Shown piece after piece: positions 8,798 to 17,441 of a stretch of 64,000 bases of DNA (positions within the stretch are counted from its first letter, which is position 1; each line of letters starts with the position of its first letter). The notes under the pieces were generated by a model, which saw only the letters and a list, made by a program, of their open reading frames with translations, ran no database searches and was not told where the DNA came from. Position numbers and translations under genes: made by a program. Source of the DNA: Oscillatoriales cyanobacterium (GTDB lineage: Bacteria; Cyanobacteriota; Cyanobacteriia; Cyanobacteriales; Microcoleaceae); the NCBI GenBank assembly GCA_004292955.1, contig RDXX01000015.1:238892-302891 (forward strand), written 5' to 3'.

Positions 8798-9955
8798 ATG
8801 GACAACAAGTTAATGCTGATGATTCCCGGCCCTACACCGGTGCCGGAAGCGGCTTTGCTAGCAATGGCAAAACACCCGATGGGCCACCGCAGCAAGGAAT
8901 TTGACGCGATTTTTGCCGAATGTACCGAAAATCTCAAATGGCTGCACCAAACCAGCGGCGACGTACTGAGTTTGACGGTTTCCGGTACCGGCGCGATGGA
9001 AGCTGGGATAATTAATTTCTTGAGTGCGGGCGATCGAGTTTTAGTCGGATGCAATGGTAAATTTGGCGAACGCTGGGCTGAAGTCGCACAAGCTTACGGT
9101 TTAAATGCCGAAATCGTCAAAGCTGAGTGGGGTCAACCTTTGAACCCCGAAGACTTCCGCGAAAAACTCGAAGCAGATACTGAGAAGCAAATCAAAGCTG
9201 TCATCGTCACTCACTCAGAAACCTCTACCGGTGTCCTGAATGACCTCGAAACCATCAACCGCCACGTCAAAGCCCACGGCGAAGCTTTAATTATGGTTGA
9301 TGCTGTCACCAGTTTAGGTGCTGTCAGCGTGCCAATGGAAGCTTGGGGGCTAGATGTGATTGCTTCTGGTTCTCAGAAAGCTTACATGATTCCCCCGGGT
9401 TTGGGTTTTGTAGCCGTTAGTCCTAAGGCTTGGAAAGCTTACAAAACTGCCACACTGCCCCGCTATTATTTAGATTTGGGTAAATATAGCAAAGACGCTG
9501 CCAAAAATACGACTCCTTTTACTCCGCCAGTCAATATGTTTTTTGCGCTGCAAGCATCGCTGCAAATAATGAAAGGCGAAGGATTGGAAAACGTTTTCGC
9601 CAGACACAAGCGCTTGATGACAACTACTCGCGCCGCTGTAAAAGCTTTGGGTTTGCCATTATTTGCTGCTGATGATGCCGCCAGTCCTGCCATTACCGCA
9701 GTTATGCCGCCTGCGTCTGTAGATGCTCAAAAAGTGCGAACTTTGATGAGAAAGAAGTTTGATATTGCTCTCGCCGACGGACAAGACCATTTGAAAGGTA
9801 AAATCTTCCGCATCGGTCATTTGGGCTTTGTGTGCGATCGCGATATTCTAGCAGCAATTTCCGCTTTGGAAGTCGTGTTGCAAGAATTGGGTCATGAAGG
9901 CTGCCTTCCTGGTGCCGGTATCGCCGCTGCTGCGAAAGAGTTAGCTGGATCTTAA
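8798..9955 (+). CDS. Alanine/serine-glyoxylate aminotransferase (class V)
   Basis: PLP enzyme of aminotransferase class V, probably transaminating glyoxylate with alanine or serine in photorespiration. Landmarks are IPGPTPVPEAALLAMAKHPMGHRS at the start, GTGAMEAGI, THSETSTGVLN, MVDAVTSLG (the PLP-contacting Asp) and GSQKAYMIPPGLGF with the Schiff-base lysine near residue 194. At 385 residues it is family length. Homologues in cyanobacteria are often mislabelled as the small subunit of soluble hydrogenase; nothing here supports a hydrogenase. A hairpin-forming AAGGATTTT/AAAATCCTT pair follows at about 9967-10014. Confidence 0.9.
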   Translation: MDNKLMLMIPGPTPVPEAALLAMAKHPMGHRSKEFDAIFAECTENLKWLHQTSGDVLSLTVSGTGAMEAGIINFLSAGDRVLVGCNGKFGERWAEVAQAYGLNAEIVKAEWGQPLNPEDFREKLEADTEKQIKAVIVTHSETSTGVLNDLETINRHVKAHGEALIMVDAVTSLGAVSVPMEAWGLDVIASGSQKAYMIPPGLGFVAVSPKAWKAYKTATLPRYYLDLGKYSKDAAKNTTPFTPPVNMFFALQASLQIMKGEGLENVFARHKRLMTTTRAAVKALGLPLFAADDAASPAITAVMPPASVDAQKVRTLMRKKFDIALADGQDHLKGKIFRIGHLGFVCDRDILAAISALEVVLQELGHEGCLPGAGIAAAAKELAGS

Positions 9956-9966
9956 TCTTAGTTATT

Positions 9967-10014
9967 AAAGGATTTTGGATTTTGGGTTTTATCTCAAATC
10001 TAAAATCCTTTTAA
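9967..10014. terminator. AT-rich inverted repeat between converging genes
   Basis: AAAGGATTTTGGATTT and AAATCTAAAATCCTTTT can pair across a ~15-base loop. It sits just after the aminotransferase stop and directly before the convergent DUF2949 stop, so it is a plausible but weak bidirectional terminator. It also resembles the dispersed TTTAGATTTTAGATTT repeats seen near 55400. Confidence 0.4.
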
Positions 10015-10226
10015 TAGGCTTGGGATAACCAATCAAAGATTTTATCCAATTGTTCCAGAGTGACTAAACCGTACTGCCACAGAACCATCGGCAAGGAATT
10101 AGGGTCTCGATCTCGCTGCCGTTTTTCGTCACCGCCAACACGTTCGGCGACAGCGATGGACGCGGGAGAGATTGCCAAATCTTCTTGTAAAAATCGAATT
10201 AATCTAGTGTATGTAGCGGGTGCCAT
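10011..10226 (-). CDS. DUF2949 protein
   Basis: A 71-residue cyanobacterial protein of the DUF2949 family. The pattern is clear: APATYTRLIRFLQEDLAIS, then SIAVAER, then LPMVLWQYGLVTLEQLDKIF and a WLSQA ending. The frame is open to a GTG or ATG ten codons further up, but the ATG at 10226 gives the family N-terminus. It stands alone between the aminotransferase and a long gap. Function unknown; members resemble a two-helix winged or MshEN-like module. Confidence 0.8.
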   Translation of the reverse strand: MAPATYTRLIRFLQEDLAISPASIAVAERVGGDEKRQRDRDPNSLPMVLWQYGLVTLEQLDKIFDWLSQAY

Positions 10227-11139
10227 GTGATTTTGTCTCCATGTATAGGACACCATTTTCTGATGCGAACCTGATGTTTTTGATTAGTAATAAGCCAGTT
10301 TTAAATCTGTCTCTTGGCCGTCGATAGCTGTTAAAACAGTATTAGCGGTTGTGGAAAATCCCAAATTTACTGCTGAGTGTGACTCTAAAGCCAACCTTTC
10401 CCCAGAAGTGAAAGGTTTTGCACTTTTGCTGCTGTCTGCCCGATCGCCTGTTGAGCGCGATCGAACTTAAACTGAATACCTCGGTATTGTGCAACGCGAA
10501 TCTGAAGAAATTCTGCTACCTAAACTAATTGCACTGTTGTTCAGAGTTTAACTTCATCTGCGAAAGTGCAGAATCCGCAAATCTACTTCGGCAATATTTG
10601 GTCAGATATGTCGATCGCAGCCGACCTTGCTACCTTAAGTTAACTTTGCCACTTAATTTGGCTTGTAGCATCTTACTTCCGACAGGTTTAGTAGATTCAG
10701 GTTTGGCGCCAGAAGTTCCAGAGAATTTCTTTTCGTGCCAGGAGCCCGATCGGCTGAGCATCGTCTCTCAGGATTGGTAACGAGTCGCTGACTCCTCTCA
10801 TACCTGGAACTAACAATCTACAGCTTCTGCAAACAAGCTCAAGCCCAGACGAACTAAGATTGACATCGTAGCAAATCTTTTGGTCTTTGTGCTGTATCTT
10901 ACATTAATACTTTAACAGATATTATCAAGTTTTGTAAAGTTTATTAATTTTTTGAGGTTTTCTCGAAGCCGAACTCAGCGGGAAAGGGAGAGGGGAGAGA
11001 GGGGGAGAGGGGAGAGAGGGGGAGAGGGGGAGTGACTTCAGAAACCGGGTTTCTACTAAATTTTGCGACTGGGAACCAGAAATACACCTAGAAACCGGGT
11101 TTCTAGCCCCATGTGTAAGCCCTGAAAATGTCCGAAGTG
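10227..11139. other. 913-bp gap with purine-rich and palindromic repeats
   Basis: No gene is supported. A frame at 10529-10780 begins with TTG, has no family resemblance and looks fortuitous. From 10979 to 11033 there is a run of GGGGAGA-type units with a period near seven or eight. AGAAACCGGGTTTCT palindromes follow at about 11040-11054 and 11091-11105, the same family as near 1989 and 48921. Confidence 0.5.
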
Positions 11140-11655
11140 TTACTGGAAAAACTCGATTTCAATCCGATCTCCCACTTTGACACCAAGTTCAGCAGCCCGG
11201 CCACCCCGGATCTCGATTACTCGATCGACAGCAGTATCGGGCCCGTAGGTGGGACAAGGATCGGCTGTACAAGGAGGTGCCTCTGCTGCGATGGCTGTCA
11301 CGACTCCATCCCGCAGAAAAATCATATCCAGAGAAATCTTGCAATTTTTCATCCAAAAATTGACCCAGCGCGCGGGTTTAAACTCAAACAGCATTCCTCT
11401 GTCATCGGCCAAAGAAGTTCTGTACATTAAACCCATAGCCTGTTGTTCGGATGTTTTGGCGACTTCAAGTTCGATCTGGCGATCGGCTATCCGAGCTCTA
11501 GCAGAAACAGGCAAAACTTGACCGGATGTTGTCGCCGTCGGAGACTGCGACGCCAAAGTACCAGTAACACCAGAATTTGCGACAGGTAAAGCCGGCGAAC
11601 ATCCAAGCAAAAATATAATTACCCCAATATTTAGGAAATTAGTTAAATAACTCAT
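11140..11655 (-). CDS. DUF192 lipoprotein
   Basis: A 171-residue exported protein. The start at 11655 (MSYLTNFLN) gives a signal peptide with the hydrophobic run IGVIIFLLG and a lipobox-like LLGC, so it is probably a lipoprotein; the longer frame to 11787 is translated tandem repeat and is rejected. The mature part is a DUF192 domain: EQQAMGLMYRTSL, RGMLFEF, VNFWMKNCKISLDMIF, CTADPCPTYGP and GVKVGDRIEI. The two cysteines of CTADPC are typical of the cyanobacterial branch. Function unknown. Confidence 0.88.
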   Translation of the reverse strand: MSYLTNFLNIGVIIFLLGCSPALPVANSGVTGTLASQSPTATTSGQVLPVSARARIADRQIELEVAKTSEQQAMGLMYRTSLADDRGMLFEFKPARWVNFWMKNCKISLDMIFLRDGVVTAIAAEAPPCTADPCPTYGPDTAVDRVIEIRGGRAAELGVKVGDRIEIEFFQ

Positions 11656-11849
11656 AAAGATTTTAGATTGGGAATGGGGAATTGGTAATGGGTAATTGGT
11701 AATGGGTAATTGGTAATTGGGAATTGGGAATTGGTAATTGGAATGGGACTTTTTAACAACTGTCAACTGACAACTGTCAACTGACAACTGTCAACTGACA
11801 ACTGTCAACTGACAACTGTCAACTGACAACTGTCAACTGTCAACTGACT
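11656..11849. repeat. Heptameric tandem repeats (GGTAATT and CAACTGT/CAACTGA types)
   Basis: Between about 11670 and 11745 runs a degenerate array of GGTAATT/GGGAATT heptamers. From 11757 to 11848 runs an array of CAACTGT and CAACTGA alternating every seven bases. These are short tandemly repeated repetitive (STRR-type) sequences known from filamentous cyanobacteria. They fill the space between the DUF192 and nblR-like genes and reappear as reverse complements on the other side of nblR. Confidence 0.85.
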
Positions 11850-12545
11850 TCAAGCTTCGCGCATCACGTAACCAACACCGCGCACAGTCTGAATCAAGCG
11901 CTTCTCGCCATCATCTTCAATTTTGAGACGCAGATAGCGGATGTAAACCTCAATCACATTCGACTCGCCCAGAAAATCGTAACCCCAAACATTCTCTAGA
12001 ATTTGTTCGCGAGTCAAAACATCGCGGGGATGTTCCATCAAATACTTTAGCAGTTCAAATTCCTTCATCGTCAGGTCGATCGCCCGTCCGTTGCGTAGAG
12101 CTCGCCTAGACGCCAAATCCAAAACTAAATCACCAAACCTCAGTTGTTCGCTGCTGGTGTTATCCGGCTGCAAATACAAGCGCACCAACTGCATAAACTC
12201 CTCAGTGCGGTAAGGTTTGAGAAAATAATCATCTGCGCCAGCTTCCAGACAAGCCACGCGATCGTCCACTGTATCGCGACCGATCAATAATAGCACTGGC
12301 GCCCGATTGCCACCACTTCGGAGGTGAGAACACAGCGACAGCCCCGATTCAGGGCCAAGTATGCGATCGATTACAATCAAAGCTGGCTGCAATTTATGGG
12401 CTAAATGTTGGCCTGTGGCGATACTAGAAGCTATTACTGGTTCGTAGCCGGAGGATTTTAAGTCTAGACTTAAGTGTCCGGCGAGAACTTCGTCTGTTTC
12501 TACTAGCAGGACACAGGGATTGCGATCGAGAGTGAGTGCAGCCAT
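11850..12545 (-). CDS. nblR: OmpR-family response regulator, NblR type
   Basis: A 231-residue two-domain regulator. The receiver has VLLVETDEVLAGH (acidic pocket), IVIDRILGPESG with the phosphoacceptor-type Asp, and the switch Lys in DDYFLKPYRTEEF. The winged-helix DNA-binding domain has LTMKEFELLKYLMEHP, LTREQILENVWGYDF, NVIEVYIRYLRLKIE and TVRGVGYVMRE. ARDTVDDRVACLEAGADDYFLKPYRTEEF-like sequence is what I recall for NblR, which drives phycobilisome degradation under nutrient stress; RpaB and ManR look different. A GTG 12 codons upstream (12581) is an alternative start. There is no adjacent histidine kinase. Heptamer repeats lie on both sides. Confidence 0.8.
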   Translation of the reverse strand: MAALTLDRNPCVLLVETDEVLAGHLSLDLKSSGYEPVIASSIATGQHLAHKLQPALIVIDRILGPESGLSLCSHLRSGGNRAPVLLLIGRDTVDDRVACLEAGADDYFLKPYRTEEFMQLVRLYLQPDNTSSEQLRFGDLVLDLASRRALRNGRAIDLTMKEFELLKYLMEHPRDVLTREQILENVWGYDFLGESNVIEVYIRYLRLKIEDDGEKRLIQTVRGVGYVMREA

Positions 12546-12893
12546 TGCATTGACCGATGTAGACCATACCAGTTCTAGCACGTCTCAGGGGACAGTTGAC
12601 AGTTGACAGTTGACAGTTGACAGTTGTCAGTTGACAGTTGTCAGTTGACAGTTAGATGGAAAAATCATGAAATAAGCAAGATAAGCCAATGACAATTCCC
12701 AATTACCAATTACCAATTACCAATTACCAATTCCCAATTCCCAATTCCCAATTCCCAATTCCCAATTACCAATTCCCAATTCCCAATTCCCAATTCCCAA
12801 TTCCCAATGCCCAATGCCCAAATTCAATATTAAACTCAGAGGACTGAAGTCCTCACTACAAACCTAATTACCAATTACCCAATTCAACAATCC
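12546..12893. repeat. Heptameric tandem repeats upstream of nblR and the ribokinase gene
   Basis: From 12588 to 12652 a TTGACAG/TTGTCAG heptamer array is the reverse complement of the one at 11757-11848. From about 12690 to 12815 there is a long CCAATTA/CCCAATT heptamer array, complementary to the 11670-11745 type. An AGGACTGAAGTCCTCACTAC palindromic element lies at 12840-12859. This is the divergent promoter region for nblR and the ribokinase gene, so promoters must lie within or beside the repeats. Confidence 0.8.
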
Positions 12894-13829
12894 ATGAGCC
12901 TCATTGTATTTGGCAGTATCAACATTGACCTCGCAGCAAAAACTCCCAGATTGCCGCAACCTGGGGAAACTATCATCGGTAGCAATTTTTTCACTGCCGG
13001 CGGCGGTAAAGGAGCAAATCAAGCCGTAGCAGCGTCGCGTCTTGGAACTTCGACTCACCTGATCGGGCGTGTGGGCAACGATAAATTTGCTGAAGAATTA
13101 TTGACAAGTTTACAATCCTATGGTTTGAATACAGAAAATGTATTAATAGATAAAAGCACTCATTCAGGTGTGGCAATTATTGCCGTAGACGATAGCGGTC
13201 AAAATAATATTATTGTGATTCCGGGTGCAAATAATAATGTTGGTGATGCAGATATAGAACGTCTTAAAAAAGTGTTGTCTGAAGCTACATCTTTGCTGTT
13301 ACAGTTAGAAATTCCGCTGAAATTTGTTCAAAAAGCTGCGAAAGTCGCCCGTGAATTGGGGGTGCGAGTGATTCTCGATCCGGCACCGGCTGCGGGGGAT
13401 TTGCCGATCGACCTTTACCCGCTAATCGACATCATCACGCCGAATGAAGTGGAAGCTGGACAGTTATTCGGTTTTCCGGTGAATGACACAGAAACGGCGA
13501 TTCGGGCAGCCAAACAGTTGCAGCAGCGCGGTGTCGAGAATGTTATTGTCAAATTGGGCGATCGCGGGGCGGTTGCTGTGACTGCGGACGAGAGCTTTTT
13601 TGTGCCTGCTTTTGCTGTGAGGGCGATCGACACAGTGGCTGCTGGCGACGCTTTTAACGGTGGGTTGGCTGCGGCGTTAGATGGCGGGCGATCGCTGTCG
13701 GAGGCGGTGGTGTGGGGCTGTGCAGCGGGTGCTCTGTGTGCAACTAAGGTGGGTGCTCAGGTTGCTATGCCCGATCGGGCAACTTTTGATAAATTTTTGC
13801 AGCATAATTTAGCAGCAGAATTTAGATAA
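12894..13829 (+). CDS. rbsK: Ribokinase (PfkB family)
   Basis: Phosphorylates ribose to ribose 5-phosphate with ATP. The 311 residues show MSLIVFGSINIDL, the PfkB signature GGGKGANQAVAASRLG (~36-51), NEVEAGQLFG, the KLGDRGAV beta-hairpin and the catalytic DTVAAGDAFNGGLA near 256-269, where ribokinases usually have DTTAAGD. The Asp base and anion hole Gly-Ala-Gly are retained. No ribose transporter or pyranase gene is adjacent, so the natural substrate could also be another nucleoside-derived sugar. Confidence 0.9.
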   Translation: MSLIVFGSINIDLAAKTPRLPQPGETIIGSNFFTAGGGKGANQAVAASRLGTSTHLIGRVGNDKFAEELLTSLQSYGLNTENVLIDKSTHSGVAIIAVDDSGQNNIIVIPGANNNVGDADIERLKKVLSEATSLLLQLEIPLKFVQKAAKVARELGVRVILDPAPAAGDLPIDLYPLIDIITPNEVEAGQLFGFPVNDTETAIRAAKQLQQRGVENVIVKLGDRGAVAVTADESFFVPAFAVRAIDTVAAGDAFNGGLAAALDGGRSLSEAVVWGCAAGALCATKVGAQVAMPDRATFDKFLQHNLAAEFR

Positions 13830-13830
13830 G

Positions 13831-13962
13831 ACGGCGGTTGAAACCGCATCTACACAAACGATGTCCGCCTTCGCGGACTGAAGAGGATAACATAATTTTA
13901 ACTGCCCACTCTTCAACCGGCGTCCGGCGGGTTTTGCTTGTATAGACGCGGTTTCAACCGCC
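13831..13962. repeat. Inverted repeat with GGCGGTTGAAACCGC arms
   Basis: GGCGGTTGAAACCGC at 13833-13847 and its exact reverse complement GCGGTTTCAACCGCC at 13948-13962 bracket ~100 bases containing GATGTCCGCCTTCGCGGAC. Each arm is itself partly palindromic. The arm sequence recurs at about 7799-7812. It is located between the ribokinase and rca genes, which converge, so it may act as a terminator as well as being a mobile-type repeat. Confidence 0.65.
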
Positions 13963-14000
13963 AAGTCTTCTTGAATTTGTAAGGTGCCCCGAAGCACAGC

Positions 14001-15275
14001 CTACTGTGGCCGCTGAATAATTGTTTCAACTACCCGGCGCTTGACTTTTGGATCGATACCAATCAGCCGCACGTATTCCCCGCCGTGTTCCGCCAAGCAA
14101 GTTTCTAAAGATGCAACCACATCTTTTTCCTGTGCCGTTTTAATTGTCGCACAACTTTGCCAGGAACCTGTTTTAAATCGGCGATTGTCTGCATATTCCA
14201 TCCCTATTTTGCAGCCCCTTGCTAATAACTGTTGTACTTGTTCCAATACCTCGCCGCTCAGCCGCGCAGCTTTACCGTTACTAATAGTTGAAGTTGGCTC
14301 GACATAAGCCTTATAATATTTCGATGAGGGGTCGTTTTGTTGATTTTGTGTTGGCGCAGCAGCCGGGACATTGACAGTTCCAGGAACGTTAAACAGCCGT
14401 GATTGGTTGTATTCATCTACCAAGCGCATTTCCTGTACCCGCTTTTGTTGACCAACCATTGAACTACCCATTTCTAATAAATGAGCGAGGCTGAAATTAG
14501 GGTTCGGGAAATCTGGCGGTGCTTCCAGAGTGTTGACTAAACGCTTGGAAACTTGCTCGATTCCTATCTTGTGGATGAATTCGCGGATTTGTTCGTCGTA
14601 AATGCGCGATCGCAAAGCGCTAAAAAAGTCGATCGCCTGATCTGCAAAATTATCTACCAAACCCACTATCTCGGTTTGTGACAAATTGTCAGACTCAAAA
14701 ATTCCGCCGACAATCCCAATTTTATCATCCCGGCTGGGTTCCCAATAAAACTTTTCCATCCGCCCGTCGCGAATCAGCGGCGCGTAAAGCGTAGCAAAGT
14801 CATTTCCGGTGACAATAATCGGCACTCGGTGCAGCGGCGTACTGTCATAACTTCCCGGTAACTGCACGTTAGTGGGATTGTCCGCAATATTCATCAGAGT
14901 GGCATTGACCATCTGAGTATTTACAGTATATTGAGTCGTAGTATCGAACCTGCCAGCACCGGCATCCAAATCGTTAATAAAAATTGCACACATCTCGCCC
15001 CGCACTCGAATTTGCTCCGCAGCTTCGCGGTAGCGCAAACGAATTAAACGCGCCGGATCTCCGGCATCGGGACTTTCTAATTCTCCACCAGATATCATCA
15101 CCGGTTCAAAGCCCATTCGCCGAAAAACCAGTTCGGCTTGAAATGTTTTACCTTCTCCTTTGCGGCCGTGAATTCCCAAAATTAGGGGAACTCTTACCCC
15201 AGGCAAATTTAAAAAGTTCTTAGTGACGTGCACCGCAACTTTATCGAGAAAGTTAGGAGAAATGTAATAACTCAT
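14001..15275 (-). CDS. rca: Rubisco activase with RbcS-like C-terminal domain
   Basis: AAA+ ATPase that frees Rubisco from inhibitory sugar phosphates. Residues ~1-290 form the AAA+ domain: Walker A GRKGEGKT (~37-44), FINDLDAGAGR (Walker B), VTGNDF (sensor 1) and the arginine-bearing IRDGRMEKFYW. After a ~30-residue linker (PAAAPTQNQQND), residues ~335-420 form an SSUL domain resembling the Rubisco small subunit (LARGCKIGMEYADNRRFKTGSWQSC, a signature of carboxysome-targeted proteins such as CcmM). This 424-residue architecture is typical of beta-carboxysome cyanobacteria. The start at MSYYISPNFLDK is standard. rbcL and rbcS are not in this window. Confidence 0.95.
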   Translation of the reverse strand: MSYYISPNFLDKVAVHVTKNFLNLPGVRVPLILGIHGRKGEGKTFQAELVFRRMGFEPVMISGGELESPDAGDPARLIRLRYREAAEQIRVRGEMCAIFINDLDAGAGRFDTTTQYTVNTQMVNATLMNIADNPTNVQLPGSYDSTPLHRVPIIVTGNDFATLYAPLIRDGRMEKFYWEPSRDDKIGIVGGIFESDNLSQTEIVGLVDNFADQAIDFFSALRSRIYDEQIREFIHKIGIEQVSKRLVNTLEAPPDFPNPNFSLAHLLEMGSSMVGQQKRVQEMRLVDEYNQSRLFNVPGTVNVPAAAPTQNQQNDPSSKYYKAYVEPTSTISNGKAARLSGEVLEQVQQLLARGCKIGMEYADNRRFKTGSWQSCATIKTAQEKDVVASLETCLAEHGGEYVRLIGIDPKVKRRVVETIIQRPQ

Positions 15276-15403
15276 CAGTAGATTTGTGAGGGATTTATTG
15301 CTGTTACTGTTACAATTTTATGACAAAATTAACAGCCTGCAACGCGAAGCTGGATTTTTACCGTACAATCTAGTTCTACATATTATGTGTTAAGGAGCGA
15401 TTC

Positions 15404-16675
15404 GTGAGTCCAGAAACCTTACTAAAAGAACCAAGCGTGCAAGCCGAAGCCAGTTTGTTCAGTTCTGAGGGCTTCGACAGTTATGTAATGACTACTTACG
15501 GGCGTTTTGCGATCGCCCTGGAACGGGGCCTCGGCTGCCGCGTTTGGGATACCGAGGGCCGCGAATATCTCGATTTTGTGGCGGGTATTGCTACCTGCAC
15601 TCTGGGACACGCCCATCCGGCGATGGTGGCAGCGGTAACTCAGCAAATTCAGACGCTGCACCACGTTTCTAATCTTTACTACATCCCCGTACAGGGCGAG
15701 CTGGCAAAGTGGCTTGTAGATCATTCTTGCGCGGACAGAGCTTTCTTTTGCAACTCGGGTGCGGAAGCTAATGAAGCGGCGATTAAGCTGGCGCGCAAGT
15801 ACGCCCACGAACAATTAAATATCTCGAATCCGACCATAATTACTGCTGTTGCTAGTTTCCACGGGCGGACTTTGGCGACGATTACGGCGACGGGACAACC
15901 TAAATATCAGAAGGGTTTTAGTCCGTTGGTTCCTGGATTTCACTATGTTCCTTACAATGATATTAGTGCGATCGAACTGGCGATCGAGCAACTCGACAAA
16001 GACGAACGCCAAGTAGCTGCAATTATGCTGGAAGCGCTGCAAGGTGAAGGGGGAGTTCGTCCCGGAGATATCGCCTATTTCCAACGGATTCGGGAAATTT
16101 GCGACGAAAAAGGCATTTTGCTAATTCTCGACGAAGTGCAAGTCGGGATGGGACGCAGCGGTAAATATTGGGGTTACGAAAATCTCGGTATTGAACCGGA
16201 TATCTTTACCTCTGCGAAGGGATTGGGCGGCGGTATTCCGATCGGCGCTATGCTGTGCAAGTCTCACTGCGATGTGTTTGAACCGGGAAGTCACGCGAGC
16301 ACTTTTGGCGGCAATCCTTTTGCTTGTGCTGTCGCTTTGTGCGTGTGCCAAACTTTAGAACGGGAAAACCTGCTGGAAAACGTCCAACAGCGCGGAGCAC
16401 AGTTGAAAGCTGGCCTCAACCAACTGGCGGCTGCATATCCGAATTTGATTGCTGAGGTGCGGGGCTGGGGCTTGATTGTCGGGCTGGAATTGCAGGCTGA
16501 TATTGCACTGACATCGGCTGATATTGTTAAATCTGCGATCGCCGCTGGTGTGCTGTTGGTTCCCGCCGGGCCGAAGGTGTTGAGGTTTGTTCCACCTCTA
16601 ATTGTTTCTGCTGCTGAAGTCGATCGGGCTTTGCTTGCCGTTGAGGAAGCGTTGCGCTCTCAAGCGGTACACTAA
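15404..16675 (+). CDS. argD: Acetylornithine aminotransferase
   Basis: Class III PLP aminotransferase of arginine biosynthesis, converting N-acetylglutamate semialdehyde to N-acetylornithine. The 423 residues include YLDFVAGIATCTLGHAHP, the PLP-phosphate-binding CNSGAEANEAAIKLARK, FHGRTLATI, LILDEVQVGMGRSGK with the PLP Asp, and TSAKGLGGGIPIGA with the Schiff-base Lys near residue 269, then HASTFGGNPFAC. Translation starts at GTG 15404, preceded by TAAGGAG at a good distance. It diverges from rca across ~130 bp. Confidence 0.93.
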   Translation: MSPETLLKEPSVQAEASLFSSEGFDSYVMTTYGRFAIALERGLGCRVWDTEGREYLDFVAGIATCTLGHAHPAMVAAVTQQIQTLHHVSNLYYIPVQGELAKWLVDHSCADRAFFCNSGAEANEAAIKLARKYAHEQLNISNPTIITAVASFHGRTLATITATGQPKYQKGFSPLVPGFHYVPYNDISAIELAIEQLDKDERQVAAIMLEALQGEGGVRPGDIAYFQRIREICDEKGILLILDEVQVGMGRSGKYWGYENLGIEPDIFTSAKGLGGGIPIGAMLCKSHCDVFEPGSHASTFGGNPFACAVALCVCQTLERENLLENVQQRGAQLKAGLNQLAAAYPNLIAEVRGWGLIVGLELQADIALTSADIVKSAIAAGVLLVPAGPKVLRFVPPLIVSAAEVDRALLAVEEALRSQAVH

Positions 16676-17441
16676 AATCTACTGGGTTGATTTTTGTGAG
16701 CTGTAGCGCTGCAACTGGCGCAATATGCAGAGGCGCTATTCCTGAGAAACCCGGTTTCTTAGCCTCCTGTCGTGTTCGATCATCGCAATCAGATGCGTTC
16801 GTAGTGCGGACTGAAGTCCGCAGCATCAGAGCGGACTTTCGGGCGCACTACAAACCGTTTTTGTTATGGTAATCGACCGGACATGATATCAGTCCCTATC
16901 AGGGTAAAAGTAAACCCGCCCCGCTGCAAGTCTGTCGGGGCGGGTTTTATCCAGTTTAGGACTTGCCCGGAAACCAGTTTTTTAGGCAAATACACTGCGC
17001 TGTGACGATGTGTATGCTGCAAAAACCGGGTTTTTTTAATACTTCTAGATAAGTCTTAAAGTTAATAGACTCCCGGTTGGGAATTTTTAACCGCTTTTGA
17101 ATGCCGATCGACACAAAAAATATCTCAAGATAAAATTGAGTTTTATCCTCTACTCGAATATTGTCTGTGAAACCCGCCCCGAAACACTGACGACGCATTA
17201 GACCGGAATTTGGCTAAAGACAACGGGCACAATAATACTATTAGTGATTGTAGGTGCTAATCTCGCTATCAGCCTGTCTGTTGCCACTTGTGAATCCTGG
17301 TTTAACTGATTTCATCCTTTAAGGTCTATAATCCGTCGGAGACTCCTACCTCCGGTTCGAGAGCCAAATTGAAACAGTTCCTAATTTCATTGGCTGCACA
17401 GAAGCAGCAATCCTATCGTTAATAGTTCGGCGGAATGCACG
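16676..17441. other. 766-bp gap with terminator and palindromic repeats
   Basis: No gene is supported. Contents in order: an AGAAACCCGGTTTCT palindrome at about 16744-16759; a GCGGACTGAAGTCCGC palindrome near 16805-16821 with a partner AGCGGACTTTCGGGCGCACTAC behind it; the strong terminator at 16912-16949; and a degenerate AAACC(G)GGTTTTT segment at 16970-17036. The region 17200-17440 presumably carries the promoter for the TPR-CHAT gene. Confidence 0.6.
16912..16949. terminator. Rho-independent terminator
   Basis: AAACCCGCCCCG pairs perfectly with CGGGGCGGGTTT around a 12-base loop (CTGCAAGTCTGT) and is followed by TTTTAT. It lies ~235 bp after argD. The matching A-run on the other side means it could work in both directions. 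Confidence 0.8.

Noticed and set aside
8798..9955. Soluble hydrogenase small subunit
   Set aside because: All motifs are those of a class V PLP aminotransferase; the hydrogenase label is an old misannotation for this family.
10529..10780. 83-codon plus-strand frame in the gap after the DUF2949 gene
   Set aside because: It starts with TTG, has no ribosome-binding site, and its Cys/Ser/Leu mix resembles no family.
11656..11849. CRISPR array suspected from regular short repeats
   Set aside because: Units are seven bases without spacers; they are STRR-type tandem repeats.
17330..17400. tRNA-like TTCGA segment (CCTCCGGTTCGAGAGCC)
   Set aside because: No acceptor stem or anticodon arm could be fitted around it.
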